DNA of 64,000 nt from Planctomycetales bacterium (GTDB lineage: Bacteria; Planctomycetota; Planctomycetia; Isosphaerales; Isosphaeraceae). The notes beneath the pieces are model-generated. The model searched no databases and was not told the origin of the DNA. It worked only from the letters and a program-made list of their open reading frames with translations. The position numbers and the translations under genes were made by a program. The stretch is from positions 1 to 64,000 of the forward strand of contig DAIDHB010000304.1 in NCBI GenBank assembly GCA_027452145.1. The letters run 5' to 3'. Shown here in pieces: positions 59,783 through 64,000 of this stretch; position 1 is the stretch's first letter, and each line of letters opens with the position of its first letter.

Positions 59783-61528
59783 GTGGACTGGCTGCTGATT
59801 CATCCGCTCTGGGCGATCGGATTGCCGATCGCGGCGTCGCTGCCCCTGGGATGGCTGATGTGGAAGGCGCTCGACCCGCCGCCGGACTGCGTCGGCCGCG
59901 GCGTCGACGCCATCCCCGTGGGTCTGCTCCGACTCTTCGGTCACCGCGAGCCGGCGGAAATGGGCTGGAAGCGCTATGCGCTCGCGCTCTTGACCTTCAA
60001 CGTCGCGCTGTTCGTCCTGTCGTTCACCGTGCTCTGGGCGCAGGCCTGGCTGCCGCTCAACCCCGACGGCAAGGGCCCGCTCACGACGCTGGGCTACAAG
60101 GACCCCTCGGGCGTCGAGCACAGGGACGCCGACACCGCCGTCATCTTCAACACCGTCTGCTCGTTCGTCACCAACACGAATCTCCAGCACTACTCGGGCG
60201 AGCAGCATTTGTCGTACTTCAGCCAGATCGGCGGGATCGTCTGGCTCCAGTTCGTCACCCCGGCCTGCGGCCTGGCAGTGATGCTCGCCGTGATCCGCGG
60301 CCTGCGCGGCGGGAAGCACCTGGGCGACTTCTACCTCGACACGGCGCGGAGCGTTGTCCTCGTGCTCCTGCCCCTCGCGGCGATTGTCGCGGTGCTCCTG
60401 GTCGCGACCGGGATGCCGATGACCTTCCAGGGCGCGGCGAAGGCGACGACGCTCGAGGGCGGCACTCAGACGATCGCGATGGGCCCGGTCGCCGCCGAGG
60501 TCGCCGTCAAGCAGCTCGGCACCAACGGCGGCGGCTTCTTCGGGCCCAACTCGGCGCACCCGTTCGAGAACCCGACGCCCTGGAGCAACCTGCTCGAGGT
60601 CGTCTCGATCGTCCTCATCCCGATGGCGTCGATCGTGATGTTCGGCCTGATGATTCGCGACCGCAAGCACGCGGCGGTGGTCTACGGCGTGATGCTGGCC
60701 CTGCTGCTTTGCGGCGTCGCCATCGCGGTCTGGGCCGAGCTCCAGCCGAGTCCCGCCGCGCACGGCCAGCCCGTCGCGCAGGGCGCCAACATGGAAGGCA
60801 AGGAGGTCCGCCACGGGCCCGTCGCGTCGGCGACCTGGGCTGCGATGACGACCGCCACGTCGAACGGCTCGGTCAACGCCATGCACGACAGCTTCCAGCC
60901 GCTGGGCGGGGTCGTGCCCATGTCGCTGATGATGCTGAACGTCGACTTCAGCGGCATCGGCGCCGGGTTCCTGAACATGCTGATGTACGTGATCACCGCC
61001 GTGTTCCTCGCCGGGCTGATGGTCGGTCGCACGCCCGAGTACCTGGGCAAGAAGATCGAGGCCCGCGAGGTCAAGCTGGCGATGCTGGCGATCCTGATCC
61101 ATCCCCTGCTCATCTGCTGCGGCGCGGCGCTGTTCTCGGCGACCGACTGGGGGCGCGGCACGGTCGCCAACCCCGGGCCGCACGGCTTCAGCGAGATCCT
61201 CTACGAGTTCACCTCGGCCTCGGCCAACAACGGCTCCGGCTTCGAGGGGCTCGCGGATAACAACCCCCACTGGAACATCGCCACCGGCATCGTGCTGTTG
61301 CTCGGCCGGTTCCCCGCGCTGGTGCTGCCGATCGCGATCGCGGGCTTCCTGGCTCAGAAGAAGCGCGTGCCGCCGTCGTCGGGAACCTTGCTCACCAACG
61401 ACCTGACCTTCGGCGCGATGCTGCTGGGCACCGTGCTGCTGGTCGGCGCGCTGTCGTTCATGCCGGCCGTGGTGCTCGGCCCGATCGCCGACCACCTGGC
61501 GACGGCTGCCGCGGCCGCGAAACCCTGA
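59783..61528 (+). CDS. kdpA: K+-transporting ATPase subunit A
   Basis: The ion-selecting channel-like subunit of the Kdp high-affinity potassium pump. The 581-aa membrane protein carries the selectivity-filter-like segments [54 protein letters not shown]-type and [16 protein letters not shown]. The start is GTG at 59783 with GGAGG 8 nt upstream. It lies in kdpFABC order, and the length is normal for the family (about 560-600). An approximately 20-residue lysine- and glutamine-containing loop near residue 330 ([14 protein letters not shown]) is a minor extra. Confidence 0.95.
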   Translation: MDWLLIHPLWAIGLPIAASLPLGWLMWKALDPPPDCVGRGVDAIPVGLLRLFGHREPAEMGWKRYALALLTFNVALFVLSFTVLWAQAWLPLNPDGKGPLTTLGYKDPSGVEHRDADTAVIFNTVCSFVTNTNLQHYSGEQHLSYFSQIGGIVWLQFVTPACGLAVMLAVIRGLRGGKHLGDFYLDTARSVVLVLLPLAAIVAVLLVATGMPMTFQGAAKATTLEGGTQTIAMGPVAAEVAVKQLGTNGGGFFGPNSAHPFENPTPWSNLLEVVSIVLIPMASIVMFGLMIRDRKHAAVVYGVMLALLLCGVAIAVWAELQPSPAAHGQPVAQGANMEGKEVRHGPVASATWAAMTTATSNGSVNAMHDSFQPLGGVVPMSLMMLNVDFSGIGAGFLNMLMYVITAVFLAGLMVGRTPEYLGKKIEAREVKLAMLAILIHPLLICCGAALFSATDWGRGTVANPGPHGFSEILYEFTSASANNGSGFEGLADNNPHWNIATGIVLLLGRFPALVLPIAIAGFLAQKKRVPPSSGTLLTNDLTFGAMLLGTVLLVGALSFMPAVVLGPIADHLATAAAAAKP

Positions 61529-61598
61529 CGGGACGCGACGTCACGCGATCCCCGAATCCCCAAATCCGTCGATCCCGAAGCGGGAGGATGACTGTCCG

Positions 61599-63737
61599 AT
61601 GACTCTCGTCTCACCACCCCATGTGCCTGAGCGGACGACGTCCGACGTCCAGGCGCTCAAGCTCCAGCGCCGCCAGACGCGCCGCCTCAAGCTGTTCGAG
61701 CCGGCGCTGGTGCGCATGGCCACGCTCCGGTCGTTCGCGATGCTCGACCCGCGCAACATGGCGCGGAACCCGGTCATGTTCCTGGTCGAGGTCGGCGGGG
61801 GGCTGACCACGATCATCGCGATCGGCTCGATCGCCTCGGGCGCGGCGGTCGGCCTGGTGGTCTACCAGGCGGCGCTGGCGCTGCTGCTCTGGCTCACCGT
61901 GCTCTTCGCCAACTTCGCCGAGGCGCTGGCCGAGGCCCGCGGCAAGGCGCAGGCGCAGAGCCTTCGCGCGACCCGACAGGACACGATGGCGCTCCGGCTG
62001 GAGCCCTCGGGCGACACCGTCGAGGTATCGTCCACCGAGCTGAAGACCGGGGATCGCGTGATCGTCGAGGCCGGCCAGATCATCCCGGCCGACGGCGAGA
62101 TCGTCGAGGGGCTGGCGTCGGTCGACGAATCGGCGATCACGGGCGAGAGCGCGCCGGTGATCCGCGAGGCCGGCGGCGACCGCTCGGGCGTCACCGGCGG
62201 CACGCGCGTCCTCTCCGACCGGATCGTCGTCGAGGTCACCGCCGGCGCCGGCGAGAGCTTCCTCGACCGGATGATCGCGCTGGTCGAGGGCGCCAGCCGC
62301 CAGAAGACGCCCAACGAGATCGCGCTGACGATCATCCTCGCCGCGTTCTCGATCATCTTCCTGATCGTCACGGCGACCCTGTATCCGATGGCCCTGTATT
62401 TCGGCATCGAGCTCGACATTCCCACGCTGATCGCGCTACTGGTCTGCCTCATCCCGACGACCATCGGCGCGTTGCTCGCGGCGATCGGCATCGCCGGCAT
62501 GGACCGCGCCCTCGCCGCCAACCTGATCGCCAAGAGCGGCAAGGCCGTCGAGGTGGCCGGCGACGTCGACACGCTGCTACTGGACAAGACCGGCACGATC
62601 ACGCTGGGCAACCGCCGGGCCACGATGTTCGTCCCGATGGGTGGCATCTCGGAGCGCGACCTCGCCCGGATGGCCGCGATCGCCTCGCTGGCCGACACCA
62701 CGCCCGAGGGAAAGAGCATCGTCGAGCTGGCCCGCTCCGACTTCGGCCTCGAGCTGGTCGCGCCCGACGGCAGCCGGTTCATCGAGTTCACCGCCCAGAC
62801 CCGCATGAGCGGCATCGACCTGCCGGATGGCACGCGCATCCGCAAGGGCGCGCCCGACACCATGGCGAAGATGGCGATGTCGATGGGCGGCCGGGTCCCC
62901 GACGGCTACCAGGAGACCGTGGACTCGATCGCCTCGCGGGGCGCCACGCCACTCACCGTGACCTCGGGAGACGACGTCGTCGGCGTCATCAAGCTCGAGG
63001 ACATCCTCAAGCCGGGCATCCGCGAGCGGTTCGCCCGCCTGCGCCAGATGGGCCTGCGCGTCGTGATGGTCACCGGCGACAACCCGCTGACCGCCCGCTC
63101 GATCGCCGAGGAGGCCGGCGTCGACGACTTCATCGCCCAGGCCACGCCCGAGGCCAAGCTCGCCTACATCCGCAGGGAGCAGACCGGCGGCAAGCTCGTC
63201 GCCATGATGGGCGACGGCACGAACGACGCCCCCGCGCTGGCCCAGGCGGATATCGGCGTCGCCATGAACTCCGGCACCCAGGCCGCCAAGGAGGCCGGCA
63301 ACATGGTCGACCTCGACAGCGACCCGACCAAGCTCATCGAGGTCGTCGAGATCGGCAAGCAGCTCCTCATGACCCGGGGCGCGCTGACGACGTTCTCGAT
63401 CGCCAACGACCTGGCCAAGTACTTCGCCGTGATTCCGGCGATGTTCGTCGGGTTCAAGGCGCTCGAATCCCTCCGCGCCATCGACCTGATGGGACTGGCG
63501 TCGGCCGGCGGCCCGCAGTCGGCGATCCTGTCGGCGGTGATCTTCAACGCGATCATCATCCCGCTGCTGATCCCCATCGCGCTTCGGGGCGTGACCTACC
63601 GGCCGGTGGGCGCCAGCGCGCTATTGCGCCGCAACCTGCTGTTCTACGGCCTCGGCGGTGTGATCGCGCCGTTCATCGGCATCAAGCTCATCGACATGGC
63701 GATCGATCCCCTGCTCTGGCTGGTCGGAATCCAGTGA
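61599..63737 (+). CDS. kdpB: K+-transporting P-type ATPase subunit B
   Basis: Catalytic subunit of Kdp, 712 aa. It has the phosphorylation motif [11 protein letters not shown], the actuator loop ITGESAPV, the nucleotide-binding KGAPDTM and the hinge [57 protein letters not shown]. Seven or so helices flank these domains. GGGAGG precedes the ATG by 11 nt. It follows kdpA by 70 nt. A hairpin repeat sits between it and kdpC. Confidence 0.96.
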   Translation: MTLVSPPHVPERTTSDVQALKLQRRQTRRLKLFEPALVRMATLRSFAMLDPRNMARNPVMFLVEVGGGLTTIIAIGSIASGAAVGLVVYQAALALLLWLTVLFANFAEALAEARGKAQAQSLRATRQDTMALRLEPSGDTVEVSSTELKTGDRVIVEAGQIIPADGEIVEGLASVDESAITGESAPVIREAGGDRSGVTGGTRVLSDRIVVEVTAGAGESFLDRMIALVEGASRQKTPNEIALTIILAAFSIIFLIVTATLYPMALYFGIELDIPTLIALLVCLIPTTIGALLAAIGIAGMDRALAANLIAKSGKAVEVAGDVDTLLLDKTGTITLGNRRATMFVPMGGISERDLARMAAIASLADTTPEGKSIVELARSDFGLELVAPDGSRFIEFTAQTRMSGIDLPDGTRIRKGAPDTMAKMAMSMGGRVPDGYQETVDSIASRGATPLTVTSGDDVVGVIKLEDILKPGIRERFARLRQMGLRVVMVTGDNPLTARSIAEEAGVDDFIAQATPEAKLAYIRREQTGGKLVAMMGDGTNDAPALAQADIGVAMNSGTQAAKEAGNMVDLDSDPTKLIEVVEIGKQLLMTRGALTTFSIANDLAKYFAVIPAMFVGFKALESLRAIDLMGLASAGGPQSAILSAVIFNAIIIPLLIPIALRGVTYRPVGASALLRRNLLFYGLGGVIAPFIGIKLIDMAIDPLLWLVGIQ

Positions 63738-63753
63738 TCGAACGCCGGCATCA

Positions 63754-63778
63754 AGTAGGTCGGGCATTCTTGCCCGAC
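63754..63778. repeat. Solo copy of the 25-nt hairpin arm between kdpB and kdpC
   Basis: Identical to 16650-16674, including the preceding CATCA. It forms a hairpin, GTCGGGCA-TTCT-TGCCCGAC (63759-63778). No T-tract follows. It lies in a 94-nt spacer inside the kdp operon. Confidence 0.9.
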
Positions 63779-63831
63779 GTCCGCGGCTCATCGGCCCGGA
63801 AATCCCGATCGAACAAGGAGAACCCCGTCCC

Positions 63832-64000
63832 ATGCTCCGCGAATTGACCGTTGCCCTGAGGGCCTGCGTGGCGACCTTCATCGTCTGCGCGGTGGTCTAC
63901 CCGGCCGTCGTGTGGGGGGCCGCGCAGTTGCTGTTCCCGCGCCAGGCGGAGGGGAGCCTCATCTACCGCGACGATCGCTCGGTGGTCGGCTCCGAGCTGA
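63832..64000 (+). CDS. kdpC: K+-transporting ATPase subunit C (partial)
   Basis: Start of KdpC, the single-helix subunit that assists nucleotide binding by KdpB. The first 56 residues read MLRELTVALRACVATFIVCA and VVYPAVVWGAAQLLFPRQAEGSLIY, the usual N-terminal membrane helix with the G-x-Y-P style turn, then the QAxGS motif. AAGGAG lies 11 nt before the ATG. The C-terminal two thirds are beyond the window edge. Confidence 0.92.
   Translation, partial: MLRELTVALRACVATFIVCAVVYPAVVWGAAQLLFPRQAEGSLIYRDDRSVVGSEL

Overview
This window is high-GC chromosomal DNA whose gene content points to a planctomycete, most probably the Isosphaeraceae (Isosphaera/Singulisphaera-like). The evidence is two PSCyt/DUF1549-DUF1553 plus DUF1501 gene sets, Uma2 and DUF4058 proteins, an LEPR-XLL-like N-terminus, an ECF sigma factor fused to a membrane-anchored C-terminal half, and tandem WD40 proteins. 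The assignment is inference from family knowledge, because no rRNA or tRNA was seen. Both ends cut through genes: dapB on the left and kdpC on the right.

Layout. 1-12 kb is mostly minus-strand housekeeping: dapB, thrC, a divergent ArsR-type regulator with a clear promoter, a sugar-phosphate isomerase-like protein, an FHA-GGDEF diguanylate cyclase, lptB, two tandem and unusual signal peptidases I, and lepA. 12-13.9 kb has no intact gene and carries short repeats, an AT-rich patch and the remains of a polyketide/peptide synthase-type locus (acyl-CoA dehydrogenase joined to a thioesterase end). 13.9-20.7 kb has a probable outer-membrane barrel protein, mnmA, hisE, trmB, a seven-bladed secreted propeller and a Uma2 protein. 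21-31 kb is a plus-strand run: a type IIA topoisomerase pair (parC/parE-like) with two small genes between its subunits, a TPR-multiheme cytochrome, and a three-gene ABC-2 exporter. 31-41.4 kb is minus strand: a PSCyt1/PSD1 - DUF4058 - DUF1501 - Rpn-like operon, then two duplicated WD40 membrane proteins.

41.7-64 kb has a second Uma2 gene, the ECF sigma fusion, and a MBOAT / 47-aa microprotein / DltD-like cassette, the most interesting find: it looks like the membrane half of the dlt D-alanylation machinery without dltA or dltC. MsrP follows with an MsrQ fused to its own flavin reductase and [2Fe-2S] ferredoxin, then a second PSCyt1/PSD1-DUF1501 pair. A KinB/AlgB-like two-component system plus an extra response regulator leads into kdpFABC, with a second small membrane peptide before kdpF.

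Several families of intergenic inverted repeats recur. One 25-nt hairpin arm occurs three times, twice as a large inverted pair near 16.7 kb and once between kdpB and kdpC. Protein families were assigned from motifs read by eye; no database search was run.
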